A stretch of 38,091 bases of DNA from an uncultured Bacilli bacterium. GTDB taxonomy: Bacteria; Bacillota_I; Bacilli_A; RF39; UBA660. The stretch is taken from positions 1 through 38,091 of the forward strand of contig CANQOV010000008.1 in assembly GCA_947625575.1 (NCBI GenBank), given 5' to 3'. Of this stretch, positions 28,143 through 36,985 are shown piece after piece. The notes beneath the pieces are model-generated. The model saw only the letters and a program-made list of their open reading frames with translations. It did not search any database and had not been told where the DNA came from. Positions within the stretch are counted from its first letter, which is position 1; each line of letters begins with the position of its first letter. The position numbers and the translations under genes were made by a program.

Positions 28143-28856
28143 ATGAAAAAACTAAATAATCATGCTTTTTCCATTATGGAATTAATAATTTGTTTTTCTA
28201 TAATTTCTATAATAACTTTAGGTATGTTTAAAGTAATAACATCTTTAAATAGTGGTAATAACAATTTAAGTATCATAAGACAACATGAAGATTTTAAAAA
28301 TAATTTATTAATAAAAATCCAAAATGATTTAATATTAAAAGGTTACCAAGAATCTAAAGATTGTTCTTTAAATAACATTATCTGTAGAAATATAATCTTT
28401 GCTAATAAAGAGACAACTACAATTAAAATAGATTTAAATAACTATATTATCTATTATGATAACATCAAATATTTAATAGACAAAACCTCTTTAATTTTAG
28501 ATAAAGATAACACTAAAATAACTGAAGAAAATAACATCTTTTTAATAAATATTCCCTTATCATATAAAAACAAAAAAATAAAAGATGACTTAAATATAAA
28601 TATTGTTCATCCTCTTTTAACTTCCAATAAAACTGGTACTTATGAAATAAAACAAACAAGTATCAATGGAGGACTATTAATTCAGCCTAATGCTAATGCT
28701 TCAGATTTAGTAGTTTTTACAACTCATGCTAAAACTGGTTATGTTTATAAAAACGCTATCTTAAAATATAATAATGAAGAACATCTATTAGAAACCAAAG
28801 AATTTATCATGCCAGATACTTCTGTTGAAATAATTCCTAATTTTATAAAAGAATAA
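28143..28856 (+). CDS. Prepilin-like protein with C-terminal Flg_new_2/B-repeat-like domain
   Basis: NHAFSIMELIICFSIISIITLGMF prepilin motif; C-term NGGLLIQPNANASDLVVFTTHAKTGYVYKNAILKYNNEEHLLETKEFIMPDTSVEIIPNF. Confidence 0.75.
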   Translation: MKKLNNHAFSIMELIICFSIISIITLGMFKVITSLNSGNNNLSIIRQHEDFKNNLLIKIQNDLILKGYQESKDCSLNNIICRNIIFANKETTTIKIDLNNYIIYYDNIKYLIDKTSLILDKDNTKITEENNIFLINIPLSYKNKKIKDDLNINIVHPLLTSNKTGTYEIKQTSINGGLLIQPNANASDLVVFTTHAKTGYVYKNAILKYNNEEHLLETKEFIMPDTSVEIIPNFIKE

Positions 28857-29796
28857 CGTAAATAAGAAAACTTATAATACAGCCAATTATTCCCTGAACA
28901 AATCTAGCTTTTAAAAAAGGTAAATAACTTATCTTTTTTTCTTTTAAAATAGACATAATCTGTGCATGAACACAAAACCCTCCAAAACAGATAAAAAATG
29001 TCGCAATAATAAACTTATACATAAGACTAATATTAATACTACTAAGTAGTTTAAGTCCACTAGTAACTTCTAAAATACCACACAATAACATAATAATAAA
29101 ATCATTTTTAATCTTAAACAAATTAGCAATAACATAAGTAATAATTAAAAAACTAATAATAATACCAAATATATCCAACAAAACCTTTAAAGCATTACTA
29201 ATTGAATTAAATAATAAATCAATAAAACTATCATTATTAATATGATTAATAAAATCTTTAAAAGAAGACTTATCTTTTTCATTAACATAATTTCTATCTC
29301 TAAAAATAATACCTACAATAATATTAGAAATAGCTTGAACAACTATTAAAATAACCCCTAATAATTTATTATTTAAAAACATAACCCCAACAGTATTAAT
29401 TAAAAATAAAGGATTAGAAAAGAAAGTAAAATTTAATATTTTAGAAGCCTCATCTTTATTAATAAGTCCTTTATCAATTAAATTATCAATATATTTTCCC
29501 GAAGAAGGAAACCCACTAAAAAAACTCATAAAAAAGATAAAAGATGCTTCTTTTTTAATATGAAAAACTTTATTCATAATATTTTTAAACAATTCTCCTA
29601 ATAAATTAGCAAACCCAATATTGACTAAAATATTAGAAATAACAAACATTGGAAACAAAGATGGAAACACATTAAAAATAAAAATATTACACCCTAATAT
29701 TATAGAATTATAAATTTCACTAGAAAAAGCAAAAAAACTAAATAAAAAACCTAATAAAATGCCAATAATTGTCAAAGAAAATAACTTTTTTTTCAT
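28843..29796 (-). CDS. YlbJ-like (nucleoside-recognition/Gate domain) integral membrane protein
   Basis: GCNIFIFNVFPSLFPMFVISNIL; SFFSGFPSSGKYIDNL; FFSNPLFLINTVG; internal ATG used (29796 or 29805). Confidence 0.8.
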   Translation of the reverse strand: MKKKLFSLTIIGILLGFLFSFFAFSSEIYNSIILGCNIFIFNVFPSLFPMFVISNILVNIGFANLLGELFKNIMNKVFHIKKEASFIFFMSFFSGFPSSGKYIDNLIDKGLINKDEASKILNFTFFSNPLFLINTVGVMFLNNKLLGVILIVVQAISNIIVGIIFRDRNYVNEKDKSSFKDFINHINNDSFIDLLFNSISNALKVLLDIFGIIISFLIITYVIANLFKIKNDFIIMLLCGILEVTSGLKLLSSINISLMYKFIIATFFICFGGFCVHAQIMSILKEKKISYLPFLKARFVQGIIGCIISFLIYVILL

Positions 29797-29842
29797 AAGT
29801 ATCATAATCCTTGTTATAATTATATTAAGGAGTAGGATAAAA

Positions 29843-30895
29843 ATGTTCAAAAAAATAAAAAACTTCTTTTTCTATGAAACAGAAGATAATACAACTTTTA
29901 AAGAAAGATTTATTAATACTTTAAAAAATCCTAAAGAATTATTAAAGACAGTAATTCCTATTATATTAATTTTAAGTTTACTGTTACCAGTACCATATTA
30001 CATAACTACATCCGGAGGTATAATTAATCTTGAAGATAAAATAAAAGTAGAAAATAAGCCAAGTATTAAAGGTAGTTTTAACTCGGCCTATGTAACTCAA
30101 ATAAGAGGTACAGTTTTTAGTTACTTACTATCGTATATCATCCCCGATTATGAAAAAGAAAAAATAAGTGATGTAAAACTAGATAATGAAGAAATAAAAG
30201 ATTATACTTTTAGGGAAAAATTATATTTTAAACAATCTATTTCTAATGCCACTAAAGTAGCCTTTGATTTGGCAAACGAAAACATAACTAAAGAAAAAGA
30301 AGATATCTATGTTGTCTATATAGAAGATAAAACCAAAACTACTCTAAAAGTTCAAGATATTATTTTAAAAGTCTTTGATGAAAAAATATCCTCTAAAGAA
30401 GATCTTTTAAATGCTATAAATAAATACTCTTATAAAGATGAAATAAATATGGAAGTATTACGAGGTAATAAAAAAGTAGATACTGTTAGTAAATTTACTA
30501 CTAATGATAATGAAAAAATATTAGGTATATCTGTTATGGAAGATGTTACTTATAAAAAAGATAAAGATATTACTTTTAAATTTTCTTCCAAAGAAGAAGG
30601 ACCAAGTGGGGGATTAATGATTGCTTTAAGTATCTACAATCAATTAACAAAAGATGATTTGACCAAAGGAAGAAAAATTGCTGGTACAGGTACCATTTCT
30701 TTAGACGGCACAGTAGGAGAAATAGGAGGTATCAAATATAAATTAAAAGGTGCAGTAAAAAATAAAGCAGATATATTTTTAGTGCCAAAAGAAAATTATG
30801 ACGAGGCTCTAAAATATAAAAAAGAAAAAAATTATGACATCGAATTAGTAAAAGTAGAAACAATTAAAGATGCCATAGAATATTTACAAAAATAA
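29843..30895 (+). CDS. PDZ + Lon-type Ser/Lys protease (YlbL/SepM-like)
   Basis: VPYYITTSGGIINLEDKI; PDZ region; EEGPSGGLMIALSIYNQLT (Ser); GTVGEIGGIKYKLKGAVKNKADIFLVPKENY (Lys). Confidence 0.9.
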   Translation: MFKKIKNFFFYETEDNTTFKERFINTLKNPKELLKTVIPIILILSLLLPVPYYITTSGGIINLEDKIKVENKPSIKGSFNSAYVTQIRGTVFSYLLSYIIPDYEKEKISDVKLDNEEIKDYTFREKLYFKQSISNATKVAFDLANENITKEKEDIYVVYIEDKTKTTLKVQDIILKVFDEKISSKEDLLNAINKYSYKDEINMEVLRGNKKVDTVSKFTTNDNEKILGISVMEDVTYKKDKDITFKFSSKEEGPSGGLMIALSIYNQLTKDDLTKGRKIAGTGTISLDGTVGEIGGIKYKLKGAVKNKADIFLVPKENYDEALKYKKEKNYDIELVKVETIKDAIEYLQK

Positions 30896-30923
30896 AAAGT
30901 AGATCAAAAAAATCTACTTTTAT
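30893..30923. terminator. Bidirectional terminator between ylbL-like and ppa
   Basis: AAAAGTAGAT-caaaaa-AATCTACTTTT. Confidence 0.8.
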
Positions 30924-30933
30924 TGTGCTATAA

Positions 30934-31422
30934 CTATAATTGTTCTTTATACTTTTCTCTACACATATCAATAACTTTTAAAGCTTCGTCTTTATCATGA
31001 AACTCTTTAGTAACAACTTTAATATTTTGTAATTTTTTATATGTTTCAAAAAAGTTTTTAATTTCCAACAAAACATGATGATTAACATCATTAATATTAT
31101 TAATATCATCAAATCTAGGATCAACATTATTAACTGCAATTATCTTATTATCATTAAATCCATTATCTATTGTTTCCAAATATCCTACAACTCTAGCATC
31201 CATAATACAACCGGGAAATGTAGCTTCCGTAGTTAAAACCAAAATATCCAACGGATCATCATCAAAAGATAAAGTATCTTCAATAAAACCATATTCTGCT
31301 GGATAAGTAATTGAAGAATACTGAACTCTATTTAACTTAATTTTTCCAGTTTTCTTATCAACCTCATATTTATTTTTAGTTCCCATAGGAATTTCAATTG
31401 TAGCTTCTACTATATCTTTCAT
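30934..31422 (-). CDS. ppa: Inorganic pyrophosphatase (family I)
   Basis: MKDIVEATIEIPMGTKNKYEVDKKTG; YPAEYGFIEDTLSFDDDPLDILVL; RBS GAAAGGTGGT before 31422. Confidence 0.95.
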   Translation of the reverse strand: MKDIVEATIEIPMGTKNKYEVDKKTGKIKLNRVQYSSITYPAEYGFIEDTLSFDDDPLDILVLTTEATFPGCIMDARVVGYLETIDNGFNDNKIIAVNNVDPRFDDINNINDVNHHVLLEIKNFFETYKKLQNIKVVTKEFHDKDEALKVIDMCREKYKEQL

Positions 31423-31533
31423 AAAACCACCTTTCAAATATTATTGCTACTAAAATTATATAATATAAAAAAATTATTATCAAGACTGTTTAAAATAAGA
31501 AAAAAACACCCATTATTAAAATGGTGATAACTT

Positions 31534-32376
31534 ATGATTAAAGAAATATATCTTGGAGCAGGACCATTTCATGGAACAGAAAAATATTTTTCCTTAGTAA
31601 AAGGTATTATAAAAACAGAAGTAGGATATATTGATAAAACAGAAATTGTACATCTAAAATTTGATGAAAATAAAATATTATTAAGTGATATCCTAGATTT
31701 GTTTTATGACATCATAAATCCTATAGAAATCAAAGAAGAAAAATATAAAAGTATCATTTATTACACAACTGATAAAGAAGTAATAACTTCCTCCCTAAAA
31801 CAATTACAAGAAAAATATAAAGAAAAAATAACTATTGAAGTCAAAGAATTTTCCAAATTTATAAAAGCGAGTGAAGAAAATCAACAGTATATAACCAAAA
31901 ACCCCTTTGCTTACTGTCATATCCCAAGAGATAAGATAAGAAAAGCAAAAACTTTTCAAAAAAACAAACCAGCTTTTTCGTTTCTAAATGAATATGTAAC
32001 CAAATCAAAAGGAACTGAGCCACCTTTTATCAATGCTTACTGGGATTTATATCAAGACGGAATTTATGTTGATATTGAAACAGGCAAAGCTTTATTTTCT
32101 TCCACTTCTAAGTATAACAGTGGTTATGGTTGGCCCAGCTTTTACAGTGTTTTAAATGAACAAGAAATCTATATAAAAATAGATTATTCCTATGGTATGA
32201 TGCGTGAAGAAGTCCTAAGTACAAGTAGTAACAATCATCTAGGATATCGTTTTAATAATGGTCCAATTGATAAAGGAGGCAAAAGATATTCAATCAACAG
32301 TGCCTCAATAAAGTTTATCCCCAAAGAAGAATTACAGACAAAAGGTTATAAAAAATATTTAAAATTATTTAAATAA
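31534..32376 (+). CDS. MsrA-MsrB fusion-like protein lacking canonical catalytic cysteines
   Basis: Overall MsrAB architecture (IYLGAGPFHGTEKYF; NPFAYCHIPRDKI; GTEPPFINAYWDLYQDGIYVDIETGKALFSS; GWPSF; HLGYRFNNGP; RYSINSASIKFIP); GCFWG->GPFHG, RYCINSAS->RYSINSAS. Confidence 0.9.
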   Translation: MIKEIYLGAGPFHGTEKYFSLVKGIIKTEVGYIDKTEIVHLKFDENKILLSDILDLFYDIINPIEIKEEKYKSIIYYTTDKEVITSSLKQLQEKYKEKITIEVKEFSKFIKASEENQQYITKNPFAYCHIPRDKIRKAKTFQKNKPAFSFLNEYVTKSKGTEPPFINAYWDLYQDGIYVDIETGKALFSSTSKYNSGYGWPSFYSVLNEQEIYIKIDYSYGMMREEVLSTSSNNHLGYRFNNGPIDKGGKRYSINSASIKFIPKEELQTKGYKKYLKLFK

Positions 32377-32431
32377 TGTCAAGTTTTTACAAGTAAAGTA
32401 TATATAATTAGCAAAAAATATCCAAAATATC

Positions 32432-32460
32432 TTTACAAATTATCATTATAAATATAAAAT
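32432..32460 (+). promoter_or_regulatory. Promoter of the mraZ operon
   Basis: TTTACA-N17-TAAAAT immediately upstream of GTGG boxes. Confidence 0.55.
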
Positions 32461-32500
32461 TGTGGTAGGCAGTGGAAATAAGTGGGGAAAAGTGGTGGTT
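32461..32500 (+). promoter_or_regulatory. MraZ-box-like operator: four GTGG boxes at exact 10-bp period
   Basis: TGTGGTAGGC|AGTGGAAATA|AGTGGGGAAA|AGTGGTGGTT. Confidence 0.85.
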
Positions 32501-32503
32501 ATT

Positions 32504-32935
32504 ATGTTAATGGGAGAGTACCATAGAAATATTGATGAAAAACAACGTCTTGCAATTCCAAGCAAGTTAAAAGAAGAGCTAAAAGAAGAAGTAGTAGTGA
32601 CAAGAGGATTAGAAAATTGTCTTTTTATCTATCCAGTTTCTTCTTGGGAACAAATAACATCAAAATTAAAAACTTTACCATTTACAAAAAAAGACGCCAG
32701 AGCCTTTACAAGAATATTCCTATCTGGAGCCACTGTATGCGATTTTGATAAACAGGGCAGAATAACTTTGACACCACAACACATTGCTTATGCAAACTTA
32801 AAAAAAGAGTGTGTCCTACTTGGAGTAAATGATCGCTTAGAACTTTGGGACAAAGCTACTTGGGAAGAGTTCTACACAACTAAAAAAGAAGATTTATCAG
32901 ATTTAGCAGACCATCTATTTGATATTGATATGTAG
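32504..32935 (+). CDS. mraZ: Transcriptional regulator MraZ
   Basis: MLMGEYHRNIDEKQRLAIPSKLKEEL; GCLFIYP-like; DKQGRITLTPQHIAYA; upstream of rsmH; real start is ATG 32504. Confidence 0.95.
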   Translation: MLMGEYHRNIDEKQRLAIPSKLKEELKEEVVVTRGLENCLFIYPVSSWEQITSKLKTLPFTKKDARAFTRIFLSGATVCDFDKQGRITLTPQHIAYANLKKECVLLGVNDRLELWDKATWEEFYTTKKEDLSDLADHLFDIDM

Positions 32936-32941
32936 GTTTTT

Positions 32942-33871
32942 ATGGAAAAACATATAAGCGTTTTAAAAGAAGAAGCTATTGCTTCACTGCATATTAAAGA
33001 AGATGGAATATATGTTGATATGACTTTAGGTTATGCCGGTCATTCACAAGAAATTTTAAAAAGGAATAAAAAGGGGTTTTTATTCGCCTTTGATAAAGAT
33101 GAGACTGCATGTAATGAAAGTAGCAAAAAATTAAGTATGATATCATCTAATTTCAAAATATTTCATACTGGTAATATCCACATGAAAGAAACATTGGAAA
33201 ATGAAGGTATCAAAGAAGTAGATGGCTTCTTATATGATCTTGGTGTTTCATCTGCTTTAATCGATGAAAAAGATCGTGGTTTTAGTTATATGCAAGATGC
33301 TCGTCTTGATATGCGTATGAATCAAGATGATAAATTAACAGCCTATGAAATTATTAATAATTATAAAGAAAATGAACTAATAAAAATATTTAGACTTTAT
33401 GGCGAAGAAAAACACGCCGGAAGAATAGCAAGAAATATAATCATAGCAAGGGAAAAAAAGCCAATTACAACCACTCTTGAGTTAGTGGACATAATTGATA
33501 AAAGTATTCCATACAAAGATAAAAAATCATCTCATCCAGCAAAAAAAGTATTTCAAGCTTTAAGAATTGAAGTCAATCATGAATTAGAAGAATTTCAAAA
33601 TTCTCTAGAAGATGCTCTATCAATGTTAAAAATAGACGGTAGGATAGCAGTAATTACTTTCCACTCTCTAGAAGATAGAATCTGTAAAACAATATTTAAA
33701 GAAGTAACTGAAGTTGATCCTGTAATAAAAGGATTACCTAATATAGATCCAAGTTTGCTTCCTGATTTTGAATTAATTACTAAAAAACCAATTTTACCAA
33801 CTCAAATGGAAATTTTAAATAATTCTCGTTCAAAATCAGCCAAACTTCGAGTAATAAAAAGAATAAAATAA
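32942..33871 (+). CDS. rsmH: 16S rRNA (cytosine(1402)-N(4))-methyltransferase
   Basis: HISVLKEEAI; DMTLGYAGHSQEIL; DLGVSSALIDEKDRGFSYM.DARLDMRM; HSLEDRICK. Confidence 0.97.
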   Translation: MEKHISVLKEEAIASLHIKEDGIYVDMTLGYAGHSQEILKRNKKGFLFAFDKDETACNESSKKLSMISSNFKIFHTGNIHMKETLENEGIKEVDGFLYDLGVSSALIDEKDRGFSYMQDARLDMRMNQDDKLTAYEIINNYKENELIKIFRLYGEEKHAGRIARNIIIAREKKPITTTLELVDIIDKSIPYKDKKSSHPAKKVFQALRIEVNHELEEFQNSLEDALSMLKIDGRIAVITFHSLEDRICKTIFKEVTEVDPVIKGLPNIDPSLLPDFELITKKPILPTQMEILNNSRSKSAKLRVIKRIK

Positions 33872-33884
33872 AAAAGGTGATAAC

Positions 33885-34181
33885 ATGAAAAAGACAAAAA
33901 AAAGATTAAGGTTAAAAGGTAATAATTTTCAAAAGATGATATATTTACTAACAATATTAACAGTAGTATCATCACCTTTTATGATGATATATGCCAAAGC
34001 AACTTTATCAAAAGTAAATTATGAAGTTGAAGAAGCCAAAGAAAAAATAATAAAAGAAGAAAAAGAAAATGAAAGTTTACAAATGAAGATAAATGAGTTG
34101 GCCTCATTAGAAAATTTAGAAAGTATTGCCAAGGAAAAGGGTTTAAGTTATACTAGTGATAGTGTCAAAACTGTAAAATAA
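33885..34181 (+). CDS. ftsL: FtsL-like small bitopic protein
   Basis: 98 aa; basic N-terminus, single TM, coiled coil, between rsmH and pbp. Confidence 0.75.
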   Translation: MKKTKKRLRLKGNNFQKMIYLLTILTVVSSPFMMIYAKATLSKVNYEVEEAKEKIIKEEKENESLQMKINELASLENLESIAKEKGLSYTSDSVKTVK

Positions 34182-34193
34182 GGAAGTGCTTAA

Positions 34194-36317
34194 ATGAAAA
34201 AAAAGAGTAGGAGCAAAATAAATTTTATGAACTTGTTTTTAATGCTGACTCTTTTTTGTTTTGGCATTTTTATAGCAAGGTTTACTTATCTTGCAACTGC
34301 TAAAACAATTGATGGCATAGATATGGTAGAATTTGCTAAAACAAGAAGCACTGCTAAAGAAGTATTAAAAGCAAATCGCGGAACAATATATGATGCCAAT
34401 GGTGATATTCTAGCTCAAGATGTTTCTTCATATACTTTAATTGCTTATCTAGATCCCAAAAGAAGTGAAAATGAAGATAAATTATATCATGTTGCTGATA
34501 AAGAAAACACCGCTAAACAATTAGCCACCGTAATTGACATGAAAGAAGAAGACATTTTAGATATTTTAAATCAAAAAGATTTATATCAAGTTGAATTTGG
34601 TACTGCTGGTAAAGATTTATCCGAACTTCAAAAAGAAAAAATAGATAACTTAAATTTACCGGGCATTGATTTTATTGAAGATAAAAAAAGATATTATCCT
34701 AATGGTAAATTTGCTTCTTACACTTTAGGTTATGCCAGAAAAAATGAAGAAGGTCAAATAACCGGAGAAATGGGAATAGAATCTTTATTAGAATATGTCC
34801 TAAAAGGTACTGATGGCTACCGTATATATCAAAAAGATGTAAATGGTTTCCAAATACCAGGTACAAAAGAAGATTATCAATCTTCAACTGACGGCAATGA
34901 TGTTTATTTAACAATCGATTCTAATATTCAATTTTTTATTGAGCAAGCTATGAGCGAAGTAGAAGAAAAATATAAATTTGATTGGATGATTGTTATAATC
35001 TGCGATGCTAAAACAGGTAAGATTTTAGGCCTTAGTCAACGACCATCATTTGATCCTAATATATTAGATATTGATAATTGGAACGATTACACAGTCTATC
35101 CGTATGAGCCGGGCTCTATTATGAAAATATATACCTACATGGCTGCAATGGAAGCAGGTAAATATAATGCCACAGATAAATTTAAATCAGGTAGTTACAC
35201 TACAGATGATAACATTACAATATACGACTGGAAAAGATCTGGTTTTGGCAATATAACTTATGATCAAGGTTTTATAACTTCATCAAATGTTGGAGTAATT
35301 AACTTAATTAATAAATATATAAATAAGGATATTTTAAAAACTTACTTTAAGAAAATGGGCTTTGGAAGTAAAACAGGAATAACTTTAGCTAATGAATTTG
35401 AAGGAAAGATTAGTTTTACTCATCAAACAGAAATTTATAATGCTGGTTTTGGTCAAGGTATTACTACAACACCTATGCAACATATTCAAGCCTTAACATC
35501 ACTTGCTAATGACGGTACGATGTTAAAACCATATATCATTGATAAGGTAGTAAATAAATCTGGTGAAGTTTTATTTGAGGGAGAAAAAAAAGAATTAGGT
35601 CAAGTAGCTTCCAAAGAAACAGTAGAAAAAATAAAACAGTTAATGTATGATACAGTTCACTCAAGTTGGTATGCAGCAACAGGAACAGGTTATAAAGTAA
35701 AAGGATATGACTTAATTGGTAAAACAGGTACAGCTCAATTAGTAAACCCAAATACTAATGAATATTACACTAACGATTATTACACTACTAAATCTTTTGT
35801 AGGCTTATGGCCTAAAAATGATCCTGAAGTAATAATATATACATCTGTTAACAAATCATCTGGCGGCTCATCCAAGCCTCTTACTACTGTAGTAAAAAGT
35901 TTAGTAAAAAACGTTAGTAAATATTTAAATATATTTAGCGATAACAAAGAAACAACAATTGAAAATTATGTTCTTGATGATTATACCAATAAAAGCCTCA
36001 AAGAGGTTACAAAAACTTTAAAAGATAAAAATATCGATGTAATAACATTAGGTAGCAAAGATAAAATAGTCGCTCAATACCCTAATAAAGGCGATGTTGT
36101 TGGAATAAATGATAAAGTTTTCTTCTTAACCAATGATACAACTTTTACTATGCCTGATTTTAAAGGACTAAGTAGAAAACAAGCCAATGAAGTTTGCAAG
36201 TTGCTAAGTTTAGAGTGTGAATTTAAAAATCAAGGATATGTCAAAGAACAAAGCATAAAAAAGGGTACAAAGATAACAAATAAAAAACTAACTTTAACAT
36301 TAAAAGATATATACTAA
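34194..36317 (+). CDS. Class B penicillin-binding protein (PBP2/FtsI-like) with C-terminal PASTA
   Basis: ANRGTIYDANGDILA; YEPGSIMKIYT (SxxK); SSN; GKTGTAQ; C-terminal TMPDFKGLSRKQANEVCKLLSL PASTA. Confidence 0.95.
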   Translation: MKKKSRSKINFMNLFLMLTLFCFGIFIARFTYLATAKTIDGIDMVEFAKTRSTAKEVLKANRGTIYDANGDILAQDVSSYTLIAYLDPKRSENEDKLYHVADKENTAKQLATVIDMKEEDILDILNQKDLYQVEFGTAGKDLSELQKEKIDNLNLPGIDFIEDKKRYYPNGKFASYTLGYARKNEEGQITGEMGIESLLEYVLKGTDGYRIYQKDVNGFQIPGTKEDYQSSTDGNDVYLTIDSNIQFFIEQAMSEVEEKYKFDWMIVIICDAKTGKILGLSQRPSFDPNILDIDNWNDYTVYPYEPGSIMKIYTYMAAMEAGKYNATDKFKSGSYTTDDNITIYDWKRSGFGNITYDQGFITSSNVGVINLINKYINKDILKTYFKKMGFGSKTGITLANEFEGKISFTHQTEIYNAGFGQGITTTPMQHIQALTSLANDGTMLKPYIIDKVVNKSGEVLFEGEKKELGQVASKETVEKIKQLMYDTVHSSWYAATGTGYKVKGYDLIGKTGTAQLVNPNTNEYYTNDYYTTKSFVGLWPKNDPEVIIYTSVNKSSGGSSKPLTTVVKSLVKNVSKYLNIFSDNKETTIENYVLDDYTNKSLKEVTKTLKDKNIDVITLGSKDKIVAQYPNKGDVVGINDKVFFLTNDTTFTMPDFKGLSRKQANEVCKLLSLECEFKNQGYVKEQSIKKGTKITNKKLTLTLKDIY

Positions 36318-36332
36318 TTAAAAAAAAGATGT

Positions 36333-36338
36333 TATAAT
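36333..36338 (+). promoter_or_regulatory. -10 element upstream of the camelysin-like gene
   Basis: TATAAT between pbp stop and RBS agggagtg. Confidence 0.4.
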
Positions 36339-36363
36339 AAAATCATAATAAGGGAGTGTTGAT

Positions 36364-36924
36364 ATGAATAACAGAAGATTATTATTAATTTTAGTAGGCA
36401 TTTCCATGATACTTTTTGTGGTGGTGGGAACAAGTTATGCTTATCTAACCTTTAGTGTGACTGGAGACGATAACTACATCAAAGCAAGTTGTTTAAAATT
36501 AAATATAATTGATGAATCAGAAGGCATAAATTTAGAAAATCAACAACCAATGACTGATGATGCTGGAAAAAATTTAACTAATCCATATACTTTTTCTGTA
36601 AAAAATGTTTGCAATACTGAAGCAAAATATAATATAATTCTAGGTGTTTTAAAAGAAGAAGATATTACAAATGCTAGTAATGTAAAAATGTATCTAACAG
36701 GACATCAGACAACAGAGCCAAAAGTAGTATCAGAAAGTGCTACTACCTTAAATCAAAGTTTAAGTTCTATAAAAGCAAGCTATTTAATAGATACTGCAAC
36801 AATTGGTGTTGGTCAAACTCAAACTTATAGTTTAAGGTTATGGATTGCTCAAAATGCATCAAGTTTTACGGGAGGTTTTGACAATAGAATATTAATTGAA
36901 GCTTCCCCAAGTGATGAAAAATAA
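36364..36924 (+). CDS. TasA/camelysin-like surface protein with SipW-type signal
   Basis: LLLILVGISMILFVVVGTSYAYLTFSVTGDDNYIKASCLKLNI; QTYSLRLWI...FDNRILIEA; same motif as N-terminus of the 18734 gene. Confidence 0.7.
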   Translation: MNNRRLLLILVGISMILFVVVGTSYAYLTFSVTGDDNYIKASCLKLNIIDESEGINLENQQPMTDDAGKNLTNPYTFSVKNVCNTEAKYNIILGVLKEEDITNASNVKMYLTGHQTTEPKVVSESATTLNQSLSSIKASYLIDTATIGVGQTQTYSLRLWIAQNASSFTGGFDNRILIEASPSDEK

Positions 36925-36941
36925 TTAATTAAATGAATAAT

Positions 36942-36985
36942 AAACTTCTTTATACATTTTAAATGTTTTAAAGAAGTTTTTGTTT
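36942..36985 (+). terminator. Terminator after the camelysin-like gene
   Basis: AAACTTCTTT...AAAGAAGTTTTTGTTT. Confidence 0.85.
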
